A stretch of 64,000 nt of DNA. It comes from Rosa chinensis (taxonomy: Eukaryota > Streptophyta > Magnoliopsida > Rosales > Rosaceae). Within the stretch, counting starts at the first letter, position 1. The number at the start of each line of letters is the position of its first letter. The position numbers and the translations under genes were made by a program. The notes beneath the pieces were generated by a model. That model saw only the letters and a list, made by a program, of their open reading frames with translations. It was not told the DNA's origin and ran no database searches. Below, one piece after another: positions 11,155 through 22,659 of the stretch. Where the stretch lies: NCBI RefSeq assembly GCF_002994745.2, contig NC_037092.1, forward strand, positions 19,796,001-19,860,000. Direction: 5' to 3'.

Positions 11155-12838
11155 GCACCAGATCAACATCTTCACGTTTAGTTCAATATGAATAGAGGTC
11201 CAAGTTCAAATGATTGAGATTCCTAAATGTTGGTAAGCTTTGGAGTATTTCATTGACATAAAGATTAACTCTGAAAGATAAAAAGTATCAAAACATCAAT
11301 TTCATGCTTTATAATCTAGCTAAACTCAAAACATCAATAACCAAGAAATCAAGTACTATATATAATCTAAAAACTAAAACCTCCACAGAAAAAAACAAAA
11401 AACTAATTGGCAGAATCAGAAACAGAACCATTAAACACCAAAATTGTTATAAAACAGAGAATAAATATAATCTGCATAACGGCAAATAGATGTCCGAATA
11501 TAATTTTCAACAACCTCTAATTTAACGAATCAAACAATAATCTCACACCCCCAATCCAACAAACTGAACTTCCCCAATCACATTTCTCACTATCCAATTA
11601 AAATTGCAGAACAAATTTCTCTAAAACTGTAAGTAGATGTCTATGCGTTAAATTTATAAGCAACCCCACAACAGACTGTTGAAACATCAAATTACAAACT
11701 GTAATCAAAATCAATCAACCCCAACATTATTGATAAAGGAAATAACGAGAGAGCCATTGACTGAATCCCATCAGGCCAACTCCGAAATCCGCAATTCTGC
11801 ACAATCAACTTCCCATTATGCAACTCATTGCCTCTTTCAGCCCTCATGGGTCTTGGTTTGTACCTCTTTATCAATATGAAACCACAAATAAGCACGAACC
11901 CAGAAAAGCAAGTAATACTCAGATGAGAAAAGGCAGAGAGTAAGAAGAAGTAATACCTTTCTTGCAGCACCATCAATGGGTTTAGCAGACTTTAGAAGAA
12001 CGAAAACATGCAAAATACCCTGCTCCTATCCTTTCTTCCTTCTTGAAAACCTTCAACTCCCGATCTTCCTCTGCAGATTGACAGCCAACATGTGCAAGAA
12101 CTAAAATCAAACACAATCAACATGCACCAGCTCAAAATACCACACATTTAAGCCATTCAAAGACAAACCCAACTCAAATACACAAGAATTAAACAAAAAA
12201 GACTGAACTTTAGATCAAAACCAGACAGAAAATCAGTACTGGTGGTAACCAAGAGAAGAGAGAGAGAGAGAGAGGACCTACGTTGGAGAATGACAAGCTC
12301 AGGTCGGCTAATAAGCTCGAGGTCAGATCGGAGCTCAAGCTCGAGGTCTGGAAAACTAGATCGGGGACTCGGGGTCAGAGCGAGGCAGGGGAACTCGGGG
12401 TCAGAGAGCGAGGTCGGGGACTCGGGGTCAGGTTGGAGGCGGCTCCAGTAGGCTTAGGTTGGAGAATGAGGTCGGGAGTCGACGCAGGTCAGCTTGGAGA
12501 AGGAGATCGGGAGTCGATGCAGGTCAGCTTGGAGAAGGAGGCTAGGTCTGGAGGTCTAGGTTCGAAATTTTAGAGAAAGCGGAAAAAATACCAAGTGTTG
12601 GGGGGGAATGAAATTTTAGTCCCCGCGCGTTCTCAAATTTTTCAAAGTTAGTCCCTCCGCAGTTTTAAAAATTTTTCCAACAAAACCTTTCTCATCGGTT
12701 CAGTTAGTGACTGATGTCTATAATAACAATAGAAATCGGTTTTTTCACAAACTGATGTTAAAACGATTTTTAACATCAGGTGCAATCCTGACCGATTTAA
12801 TAGTGGCGATGTCTAATGACATTATTCTAGTAGTGAAG

Positions 12839-13400
12839 AAAACTAAAATTTTCAAATGGTGTCAAAATTGCAGCGGTACTTTGCTAGTACTCTCATCATA
12901 TACGTACCAAGCCTTCTCTCTCATATATACAAATGAAGTGAATAAGCATGGAAGAATGACTTTCCCTAATTACTAAATTGTTTGATAAAATCAATCAACA
13001 GAGGCAGAATCAACAGTACCCAGTTGGTAAATGTTGTTTAATCTCCAACTATTTCAATTCAGTATATGTACCCACTTTCTAAAATGATAAGGAATTGCCT
13101 ATCGCAACAGATAAGCATTCTAAAGGATATTATTCTTTTCACTATTACAATATATTACATCCTTTTTTTTTTCCCAATGCTACGAGTAAATAAAGCTCAT
13201 GAATGTCATATTTTCAACAAAATATACAGAAATGTTCTTTGACTAGTTTATTATAATCTATGTTGTTAGAATCTAGATAGAACTATTAATCGTGTAAAAT
13301 CATGTCTCACATCAGAGGAGTTGCAAGGAGATGTTTATACTTAATATAATTTTGAAGAAAATTCCAACTTTGACTCTCAAATCCGAAATATTTTCAAACT
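12839..13400. other. Intergenic, no gene seen
   Basis: AT-rich sequence between the CACTA element and the nested retroposons. No coding or RNA feature was recognised. Confidence 0.5.
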
Positions 13401-13413
13401 AAATGATAACAAT

Positions 13414-15290
13414 CAAGTCTTGTCAAATTCCAGAATCTTCATGTTTGAGATGTACATCTTCCCCACCAATCAGAGTTAAATTAAATGAATGTTCGCCGAT
13501 CTTTCGATACTTTAAAGTCGATGTTGTATAGCTTGTCTTATATCGGCACGATGGCGAATCCGTTACTGCTAATCTCGATGTTTCTTTCATTTTTCTTTTT
13601 TCTTTGGTTATTTTGTTGCCTGGCAAGTATTCAGCTGGTTATCTAATGTTGGTGATCGATGATGTTTTATTTTTCATTTTTATTTTTTTGAATAAAGGGC
13701 CGATGCGGCTGCCCTTAAACCTTGATTAATGAAACTGTCGAATACAAGGGGGGACATTGAGCCTAAATCCCTGATTACAATAAGCATCTAGAAAATGTCC
13801 CGAAATAAATCAATAATATCAAGAGTCTCTACGAAATACATGTATTCTAACAAGCACCAATTAGTAAAGAGTGCACTACTGACTACTCCATTTGTTTTGA
13901 CATAACGGTAACATAACATAAATATAACTCGAGTACAACGAAGCATAATTACTAAAATCACAGCTTTCCCACTATGTTGGCGCCGAAATCACAGCTTTCC
14001 CACTAAAATCACAGCTTTCCCACTTAGTTTCATTCTGCCACTAGGAGGTTGAGATCATTTAACAATTGATTGTCGCCTCGCTAGCTAGGCCAGACAAGAC
14101 ACTTAGAGTGCACATATAGGCATTTAGCTCGACTAACCCTACAAAATATATGTAGGGACTTATTACATGTCAAAGGCGAGACAATACTGACTAACTAAAA
14201 TAAATAAGACTAATAACATAAATAAAACAACCAACCCAGGCCGGGAACAAAAGGAGGGCCCAAGCCCAAGCCTCTACCAAGGAAAACAGGGAGATCCATG
14301 CTGCCAGTCGAGCCTCGAGCCTGCCCCACCACCATGACGGCCTCCACCGACATACCACCAACTGCACCACGCCGCCGGAGTCGCTGGACCACCGCCATCA
14401 TCATTCTACCCTCCCTCCCACGCCATGGAACCGCGCTGGCCCTGTCTAACCAGATCGGATTGATCTAATCACACCCGATCCGCGACACCATGACCAACAC
14501 CCAGCCTCTGCCAAATAAATCCATCCCCAGATCGATCAGATCGAAAATAACTAATCCAGATTGAACTGAACTGATCTAATCAGACCGGAGCCACGCCATC
14601 ACGACCACGGCGCCACCCAACTACAAGGGCCGGCCTCACTCCACCAAGCCATTCCGCCAACCAGACCACCGAGGGACACACCAAAGCCCGACAACCACCG
14701 CGATCTCCCCCTTCCTCACCACAGGAACCGCCATTGCAATCTCCTCGATCCGATCCAGATTTCTATCGAGGACTCCAGCTTACTGCAAACCCACACAGGG
14801 CCGACAAAGGCCCGTACAACAACGGTGGAGGGCTCGCCACCAAACAAGAAGGAAGAAACCAGTTTTTCTCTCAGGCGCGTGAACTAGCGCGTAAAGTTTC
14901 ATTTATTGTTGTAGGTTCATTTATTGTTGTAATGCTTTTATCGATAATGTTTTATATGGCAATGGGATTTGGATAGTAGAGATCTTGTGTTTGTTTGGAT
15001 GGGTTCTGTTTAGGTGTTCTCGCGTTGGATTGATTTGGCCGGATTCCAAACTTTTTGCGGCTGATTACGTAACGTCTCTATGTCATGATCAGTACGTTTC
15101 AGGTTGAGACCGCAATACCGGCACGACTCCCTGCTGACTTTGCACCTGGGCTGAGGCTTGTTAAACCTAACAAGCTTGTTTGCTTTGTTTTTTGTTTTTT
15201 GTTTTTTGTTTTTTTACCTGTTTTGAGCCTTTATTTCTAATCTGGTGTTTGTTGAATAAAATAATTATCCTTTCAAAGCCAAAAAAAAAA
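13414..15290 (+). mobile_element. Probable non-LTR retroposon, interrupted by another retroposon
   Basis: It ends with a poly(A) run at about 15281-15293 after TTTCAAAGCC. Near-identical 13-base direct repeats AAATGATAA(C/T)AAT lie at 13401-13413 and 15291-15303, as expected of a target duplication. Without the 1.27-kb nested insert it is about 0.6 kb and has no long frame. A short open frame from ATG at about 13552 encodes a hydrophobic peptide starting MANPLLLISM, of unknown meaning. The outer boundary rests mainly on the repeat pair and is tentative. Confidence 0.45.
13671..14939 (-). mobile_element. ORF-less non-LTR retroposon, minus strand, nested
   Basis: A T-rich tail at the left (13671-13690, i.e. 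poly(A) on the minus strand) and 16-base flanking repeats ATCGAT(G/A)ATGTTTTAT at 13655-13670 and 14940-14955 define a 1.27-kb insertion. The body is GC-rich towards its 5' end (14200-14880) and lacks reverse transcriptase or a long frame. Its layout (GC-rich 5' half, then TTAGTC...TTATTTA...TAGTCAGT near the 3' end) resembles the element at 31473-32451, so both may belong to one LINE-dependent family. Confidence 0.6.
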
Positions 15291-15303
15291 AAATGATAAT
15301 AAT

Positions 15304-16383
15304 ACATTGTAAATCATATGCTAACAAGACTTGGACGCATAGTCGCATATACAGGGCCAAATTGAGTTCTATGAACTGTCATTAATTGCACTTCTAAATC
15401 ACAAATTCTTGTTCACTATCAATATTAAAATGTTCATGATTGTTAGACTATACAGCAAGAGAACAAGAATGTTCTCCAATGATATGTATTAGCCGTCTTT
15501 AGTAAAGTTGCTATATATAGACTGATCCGGTCACAGAATTCGGCTATGAATTAGATTAATTAATATAATATCAGTCTGGTTGAGCTTAATTTCAAAAAAC
15601 ATAAACTTCCTTAGAACTAAAACAAAAATTCCATGGAATGGTGTAAAAATTACGTAATTGTGACGCTTGCATATATAGTGCACTACTTCTTGAGCCAGCA
15701 AGCTCCTGCTTCACTTCATCTCTCACCTGGACAATTGGCACCATATGTTATTTGAACCTTATCTTTCTTATTGTCCATTTCTTCTTGTTTTGTGTCAATA
15801 GCCGGATCATACATGGGGTCCCGTAACCCTACATTTCACTTGATTGACTCCCTAATTTAATCAATCATAAAATTTCTTAATTCCTTCTTCTTCACGGTTC
15901 ACATGCTACATCTAGTTTAATTTGTATGTATATGAGACTTGAGAAAGTAATGTTCAATCTAATTGTGGGGTCTTTAATCAATATATTCTGCCACCACTCA
16001 TTTTCCAAGATTTCTTGTTCGAGACCACCTTAGCTTACTCATATGTCATTAACTATCACCGAGTCATTAGAATCTGATTTATACATTTGTGGCAAAAAAA
16101 CCCTAATGGGCTCCCCGACATGATCACCACGATCAAGAACCATTCAAAGCAATGTTATGTTTGACATTTGGATTAGAGAGCGAAATTCACACTCTCTATT
16201 TTATAATTCACACTCCTAGTATTATTTTTTAGTATCTTAACACCGCATGATTACAATCCACACTTTAAAATGACAAAAATTAACATACTATAGTAATATA
16301 GTAGATTTGACTCCATTAATCTCTACCTTAAATTCTGCATTAATGTAGTATATGATGGGATAAGAAATAACACTATTATTGAC
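15304..16383. other. Intergenic, no gene seen
   Basis: AT-rich DNA between the retroposon and the copia element. No feature was recognised. Confidence 0.5.
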
Positions 16384-16388
16384 GTTTA

Positions 16389-16562
16389 TGTTATAAACTA
16401 GAGAAAAATATAGAGATAGAAGAGAGAAACAGAGTATGGAGGAGGTAGAAGTGTGTATTTCATTCTCATTAGACCCCTTTATATAGGAGTAGTGTTTACA
16501 TCATAGGACATAACTAATGAGTATTTACAATGGACAACCATATTTATATAATATTTATAACA
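16389..16562 (-). repeat. Copia 3' LTR
   Basis: 174 bp, identical to 20765-20938. Contains TTTATATAGGAG, a likely promoter TATA region in the minus orientation. Adjacent internal bases give the polypurine tract AAGGGGGAG. Confidence 0.95.
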
Positions 16563-17780
16563 CTCCCCCTTGGATGTCCACCACTAAATGATATGGTGTT
16601 GGACGTGTTTAATGTTGCCTCGTCAAAAACCTTGCCAGGTAACAAAAAACCCAGTGGGACAAAAACAACCCTGGTCGAAGGAGAAAAAGAGTACAACGCT
16701 CATATGTCTTAGGTAACATAATTTTGAATGCTTCCCCTGATTTTTGCAAGCTTCAATCATGTATGCAATAAAATACATGCACCATGTATATTGGATATGG
16801 TGTGTCGATCACATAGGTGAGACCATGTGTGCTTGGCATAAAGGGGACTCATCATGAATTGCAATTCCTGCAAAAGGTTAGGGTAATACCAATAAAACTA
16901 TGATAATAAATCTTACCTCAAGTAGAATCAATTTCATATGCTCAAATTATAGATAAAGCTATTAGCAAAGAATAACAATATAAAGGAACAACAATTGACA
17001 CATTTACCTTTATCCGAGCATTGAAATTCAAGTATGGCATACTTAGCCATAAATATCAATTAGTGTAATTGATAATTTCATATAGACTCAATATGAGCTT
17101 TAGACAAATTCATAACTTCGCGAAAGTTAGAATATGTTGCAACATTGTGAGCATGATTCGAATTCGATTTATTAGTCTTGTCATAGTACTCATTGAGGCA
17201 ATAAGTCACTTTGACCGTAATTGAATGAGTATGTATGAGCTTTAGACTTTTGATTCTATGAGTGAGCTGTAAGCTCATTCATTAATGGACTTGTCTTTGG
17301 CAATATGAATCGGTCAAGGATTTGATTAAGCAATATGCTTATAATAACATATATGATTTGGGGATTTGCTTTTAGCAATTTTCCTTTAAGATCTTCATAT
17401 TAGCCAAGACAACATGCCATAAGTCACTAGTCAATATAACACTGTACTTATAGAAAAGTTGTCGCTTGGAGAAGAATGATAAGCCCATGTCTCTATAAAG
17501 AGACTTGTGTCATAGTGATTTTAATTCACTAGAATGAATACCCTCTTGTATTTTAGGGGTTATAAAGTCTAAGTATATCATCGCGTTTACAATATTTAAA
17601 TTCATTGGAATTGCCTCTTTCCAATTTGGCCAATAGTATGATTTGTCGACACAATGAAACGTGGTAGTATATAGCCCTTAATGATACTTAGTTGCAACTA
17701 CAGATGAGATATCATCAATGATCATCAATTAGAGATCTATCACACATTCAAAATATATGCATGCATTAGCTATAATAAGC

Positions 17781-18270
17781 TTATTCATATCCGGTACCCA
17801 TGCCTCTTTTAGGGCATTTGTTGTCTCTCAAGGACAAATTAATGAAAGAATGTGGATCTTTGTATAACCTCATAAAGAGTGTTATAGGGCTTGTATAATC
17901 TTCCCTTATAGGGAGATTAAAACATTGGACTTGGTGGATATATCCCACATAATGCATGCCGTTACAATAGTGTTTCCTCCCCCTAACGGCGGGAAGACCA
18001 TTTAGTTTGACCATTCGCAAAATATGAGTGCAAAAAATTTGGATTGGAAATCCATTGGTGGGTGGCGAGCCCAAACCAATTTTTAGGTCAAAAACTTGTC
18101 TTTAATAAGTGTCACTTTCTCAATTTCTCATAATTGATTGAGACTTTTTCTTAAGATAATAATAAGACATGGTGGATAAATATCACACACTAATTCATAT
18201 CGTTTTTCATAATATTTCTCCCCCTAATGACTGGAGAATTGTCTTATTAAAGTGACAACTCGCAGATATG
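17781..18270 (-). pseudogene. Possible decayed copia pol islands (integrase-RT linker)
   Basis: On the minus strand two short islands resemble the FPxLGG motif found between integrase and reverse transcriptase in copia polyproteins. One, near 18000, reads VFPPLGGGN; the other, near 18240, reads ILQSLGGE. Downstream of the first, a stretch loosely fits the motif that precedes the RT domain. Frames are broken everywhere. Two copies would imply an internal duplication. This is pattern reading from short islands and needs an alignment. Confidence 0.35.
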
Positions 18271-19329
18271 CGATAAATTATAATATCCTCGTTAGGAAAG
18301 TTTGCAATTATTATTGTATTAAACAACAATGTAGAGTATGTATGTAGATGAGTCTACATGGCATAGTAATGACACATTAGTCACGCCAAAATAAATTTAT
18401 TTGGTTTAATGAAATTTTTAATTCATGATATAGTATACAGTAGTATACTCATAGTTGATTAATAGAACATAAAGTCGGTGTAAATTTCATCACCAATATA
18501 TGCAGTGGTAATTCCATATATGTAACATAATATGAGCTCAGTTGGAGTCGGCCATCAATCAAGATCTGTAGCTCTTGAGATGCTTGTTACCTTAGCTTTT
18601 GGAAGCATCAATTGTGAAAAATTATCAACAATTGCAATGGATCATGTCCGTAGTTGCATTATATGCATGCAAGACAGCTATGTTTGTCAATGTTTGTCAT
18701 TATATTTATCATGAACATTCATAGTTCAAATTGAATTTATTAATGAACACGTTGTTCATATTATTGTTTGACATTGAAAACAAATGTCAAAATTATATAC
18801 TCAAAGTTGAGTCTGGGATAGTTGTCCATATGGGTATAAGCATATACTCCAATAATAATAGATTTAGGGACCATAGCCCTCATACTCAAAACATTTGGTT
18901 TGAGTCTTCACAATTAAAAGCATGTTCTAAAAGTGGAGTGAATAGAGGTTCACATTTACTCATAAAGAGAAGGGACAAAGGTCCTGACATAATTGGAGAT
19001 CAAGAAACAATATGTTTCGATCTATTTGATTGTATAACAATCAGTGGAGGAATTTTAAGTCCACATGTAATTGGATCAAGAAACATGTAGTTTCAATCTC
19101 ATTATAAAGTGACAATTTTATATTAAATTATCAGATAAGATAATAAGAGGAAATTAAATTGAAGTTGTCAAACTCATGAAAATACATACCTCAATTTTGT
19201 TGAAAATATAATTGATATTGTTGATATCAATTGGTGAGTAACAGAATATTCCAAAATAGAGACAAATTTATTTAGAGTCATTAATTGAAACATGCATTAA
19301 TATAATATTATAACAAAATAATCAATAAA

Positions 19330-19402
19330 ACTGTTGTAGTCTAATTGGTTAGGATATTTGGTTCGCATCCAAAAAGACCTAGGTTCAAGTCCCAGCGATG
19401 GA
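19330..19402 (+). tRNA. tRNA-like sequence (degenerate, Glu-like body) inside the copia element
   Basis: A 73-nt sequence with A-box-like TAGTCTAATTGGTTAGGAT and B-box-like GGTTCAAGTCCC. Its anticodon stem TTTGG/CCAAA closes a 7-base loop TTCGCAT, giving a nominal anticodon CGC. The body resembles plant tRNA-Glu. Acceptor and T stems contain mismatches and wobble pairs, so a pseudo-tRNA or SINE head is more likely than a working gene. Confidence 0.5.
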
Positions 19403-19849
19403 AAAATAATTTTGTTATTTTTTCACACACGACATAATCATATGAGGTGGATATAATCATAAGTAATAAATGTTCATTATGATCGCATAAAATAAATAAC
19501 TATGGTAAGTATCAAATAATGGTAATAGGATGAGTTACTTAGCAATAATTACCGGAGAATGGTAATAAAATTGATAATAAAATGAGTTATTAATAACAAT
19601 AACTACAAGATAATGGCAACTAAAAATATTATCATGAAAATTGTAACTCTTGCAACAAATTTTCAAGACAAATTCGGTTATGAAAGAATTGTAATAAATG
19701 TAATTTAAATGTAATAAATATGATTAAATAGATAAAGATAAGAAAATGTAATTACGTTTAATAGGTCCCATAACATAGGCTTGAAATGACTAAACAAAAT
19801 AAATAGAGACAAAAAAACGCCTAAACATAGGCTTAAAATTTATCGGTGT

Positions 19850-20298
19850 CAAGAAAACCTTTTCCATTGTCCACAAAAAAATCAGAGACTTTGAGCTTGT
19901 TATCTTCACTGACAGATTCTCCACATAATTTTAGTTGGGAGGTAATCATATGTTTAGCGGAATTGAAAATCAGTGACAGATTTAAAGTTCTGAAGGCGCA
20001 AAATGTGTCGATTCATATCGTGCTCCAGATAGAACAATGATTTTCTGGTGAGCAAATCGATCAGCCAATGCTTGCCAAATCTCAAGTGGATCTTTCACTG
20101 TAAGGTAATCATCTTTTAGGATCTTATCAAGATGATAACGCAAGAAAATCATAGGCTTGGCGGGATCTTGCACAGATGACTTATTGTCAACTTTGATGGC
20201 ATTTCCAAGATTTTTAGCCATAAGGTGAATTTCAGCATCAAATAGTTCTTGCCAGAAATTTTAAGAGGATCAAAGTCCAATTTTGTTAGGTGCGTCAT
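19850..20298 (-). pseudogene. Degraded copia gag (UBN2-type)
   Basis: On the minus strand an ATG at 20298-20296 opens a frame with LDFDPLKISGKNY, typical of the start of plant copia Gag. After an apparent internal deletion the frame shifts to read MAKNLGNAIKVDNKSS, KPMIFLRYHLDKILKDDYL and PLEIWQALADRFAHQK, matching the conserved Gag core. Beyond about 20010 more frameshifts and stops follow (LRLQNFKSV, SQLKLCGE islands). No zinc knuckle was seen. The product would normally form the cytoplasmic virus-like particle. This copy cannot make it. Confidence 0.8.
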
Positions 20299-20764
20299 CT
20301 TTCTACAAAGAGAAAAGATGAGATCTATCAGGATCCATAATTATTAGAACAGTATGTTCTATGAAAAATTCATATACGAAACAAAGAATTCGAAGAGTTC
20401 ATAAATATGAACAATGGATCCCATAGGGAACACACGAGAAAAACATTCATGTGATGTCTATAGAACGATAGGTTCTAAGACTACTCGGTCAGAGGACGCG
20501 AGTCTTGAGCAATGGAACATGTTATTCTCATTGTCGTATATGAAATATAAATTTTCAACAATTATATCATGTAAAAGATACATACAAATATATGTAAATG
20601 ATCGCATAAAGAAAATTGATATTCATCTAGGAGAGAAAGAAGAAAAACTCATAGATCATTAGCCTTGATCATAAGCAACTATGTTGCACCATAAGGCTTG
20701 CGGATCATCATGGAGTTCAAAGAAGAAGAAGAAGAAAAATAAGAGTAAATTCGTGCTGATAACG

Positions 20765-20938
20765 TGTTATAAACTAGAGAAAAATATAGAGATAGAAGAG
20801 AGAAACAGAGTATGGAGGAGGTAGAAGTGTGTATTTCATTCTCATTAGACCCCTTTATATAGGAGTAGTGTTTACATCATAGGACATAACTAATGAGTAT
20901 TTACAATGGACAACCATATTTATATAATATTTATAACA
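20765..20938 (-). repeat. Copia 5' LTR
   Basis: 174 bp, identical to the LTR at 16389-16562 and followed on the minus strand by the primer-binding-like CGTTATCAGCACGA. Confidence 0.95.
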
Positions 20939-20954
20939 GTTTATATTATTTTAT

Positions 20955-21053
20955 TAGATAAACAACTCAAATGCTACAACCAGTCTTTCGTGAGTGAAAC
21001 TCACAAGCTCTCACTTAGGAAAGAGAGACTATGCCACTAGACCAAATGGTACT
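20955..21053 (-). mobile_element. tRNA-derived SINE, minus strand
   Basis: The minus strand reads CATTTGGTCTAGTGGCATAG (A-box region), then GTGAGTTTCACTCAC (B-box region), then GTTGTAGCATTTGAGTTG. It is the same family as 45384-45491. Boundaries are approximate and no target duplication was found. Confidence 0.6.
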
Positions 21054-21668
21054 ACATTTTAAAGTGCGATAAATTTATATCATATAAAATTACCATTATA
21101 GGTCTGGATCAATGGACACACTATTTGACACAATATTTTACACTCATTTTGAGCCCTTAGATATAGAAGCATTTGATGGTTCTGATTAATTATCTTTAAT
21201 GACATGGGATTAAATTTCTTCCCAACAAAAATTAAAATAATATTACATTAAATTTTCTTTTGTAAGGAAAAAATAAAATAAAAACTATAATTAAAAAACA
21301 GAAGATCGGGAAAAACTAAGATTAGGAAGAAGCAGAAAAAGCAGAAGATGATGAAGAGAAGAACAAGAATGTTAACTCATCTCCTGGTAAAGCATGAATG
21401 GAAGATTGATGAGATTAAATTATGATTTAAATTAAATTAAATTTTCTGATGAATAAGAACTAAAAGAGAATATGGGATTAGAACAAATATTACCCAATCA
21501 AAATCGAGCAAGAACTAAGAATAAGAACTCCATATATAGTATTGACCTGCATATATCTACATTCAAATCTTTTATCTCCTTTTCCCTTAGCAACCAAGCA
21601 GACAAGAAACTGGTAACAATGAAGAGTCCATATAATTAGAAAGCCATGCATTTCTTCTTTTCTGGAAA

Positions 21669-22032
21669 TGGAGAATTTCACAAATAGTCACTTAACTATG
21701 ACTCATTCGACACTTTGGTCACTCAATTTTCAAATATATCACTTTTGTCACTCAACTATTACTTTGTCAATCACTTTAGTCACCCAAGAGGCATTTTATC
21801 TCACTTTAATCACTTCACCCAATCATTCTAATACAAATTTCTCAATTTTTCCAATTGGATGGATGAAAATATCATTAATATTGTGACAAATAATTTTTTT
21901 TTATGAAAAAAATTAACGAGACTAAAGTGAATAACAGAGTTAAAGTTGAGTGACTAAAGTGATATATTTAAAAGGTGAATGACCAAAGTGTTGAATAAAT
22001 AAAAGTTGAGTGACCATTTGTGATATTCTCCC
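21669..22032. mobile_element. Mutator-like MITE with 9-bp TSD, nested
   Basis: TIRs TGGAGAATTTCACAAATAG (left) and GGGAGAATATCACAAATGG (right, reverse complement), with a perfect 9-bp duplication TTCTGGAAA at 21660-21668 and 22033-22041. Same family as 5341-5604. The 9-bp target size points to Mutator. Confidence 0.85.
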
Positions 22033-22212
22033 TTCTGGAAAATTATCTTCTTTTCTTACCAGCTATATAACCCTTTCAAGTGCGCATTACGGACTGAAGA
22101 AAACTCAAACCCTAAGACTCCCTCACCAATACCAAGTGCTTTGTCAAATACCAAAACAAGAAATTCATCGTGAACTCTTCCATTCGTTATATTAGGAAAA
22201 AAAAAAAACTGT

Positions 22213-22659
22213 TAACCCCAATTTGAAAACCTAAATCATAAAATAAATAATAATCTACAACTCTAATTGGATGGATATATCAACCCATATTATGGTTTCA
22301 TAATTGGTCTTTGATCTGTAAGTACGAATAGAAATTTTGGTGACCTTGATTTCCCCATCTCTATATATGTTGTTTTGGTGTTATTGACTTTAAGGTCAAT
22401 GCCAGACTTCCTCCATGGAGGATTGGATTATCTGTTCTAACCCCAATTTGAAAACTTAAATCATAAAATAAATAATAATCTACAACTCTAATTGGATGGA
22501 TATATCAACCCCTATTATGGTTTCATAATTGGTCTTTGATTTGTAAGTACGAATAGAAATTTTGGTGACCTTGATTTCCCCATCTCTACGTTGTTTTGGT
22601 GTTATTGACTTTAAGGTCAATATCAGATTTCTTCCATGGAGGATTGGATTATCTGTTCT
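22213..22659. repeat. Tandem duplication of a 225-bp unit
   Basis: Copies 22213-22437 and 22438-22659 both begin TAACCCCAATTTGAAAAC and end ATTGGATTATCTGTTCT. They differ by a handful of substitutions and a small indel in the 'atctctatatatgttg' segment. Non-coding, inside the foldback element. Confidence 0.9.

Larger units (their letters stand above)
7513..12835. mobile_element. CACTA (En/Spm-like) DNA transposon, non-autonomous, carrying host gene fragments
   Basis: The element starts CACTACTAGAATTATAG and ends with the inverted ATTATTCTAGTAGTG. It is flanked by the 3-bp duplication AAG at 7510-7512 and 12836-12838, the diagnostic CACTA arrangement. Both subterminal regions carry many copies of the motif ACATCGGTTT/CCGATGTCT in both orientations, the expected TNPA-type binding-site arrays. 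The 5.3-kb interior has no long transposase-like frame. Instead it holds minus-strand segments with splice-like borders, including a bHLH fragment (10978-11154), and a GC-rich block at 12250-12570 with a tandem 36-bp unit. It therefore looks like a gene-capturing, trans-mobilised derivative. Confidence 0.88.
16389..20938 (-). mobile_element. Ty1/copia LTR retrotransposon, minus strand, recently inserted but coding-defective
   Basis: Two 174-bp LTRs (16389-16562 and 20765-20938) start TGTTATAAAC, end TTTATAACA and are identical at every base. They are flanked by the 5-bp duplication GTTTA at 16384-16388 and 20939-20943. Read on the minus strand, the 5' LTR (20938-20765) is followed by a primer-binding-like CGTTATCAGCACGA. 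The 3' LTR is preceded by the polypurine tract AAGGGGGAG (about 16571-16563). A degraded gag follows the primer site. Short pol-like islands occur near 17.8-18.3 kb and the rest of the interior is non-coding. Identical LTRs imply very recent insertion, while the decayed genes imply mobilisation in trans by a functional relative. Confidence 0.93.

Noticed and set aside
12242..12573. Arg/Gly/Ser-rich plus-strand frames
   Set aside because: Translation of short tandem GC-rich repeats at the CACTA end; better explained as captured promoter/leader sequence.
14210..14976. Frames at 14210-14404 (-) and 14734-14976 (+)
   Set aside because: They lie in the GC-rich body of a retroposon and have no protein-family signal.
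18731..19090. 119-codon plus-strand frame inside the copia element
   Set aside because: Opposite strand to the element's genes and no recognised similarity.
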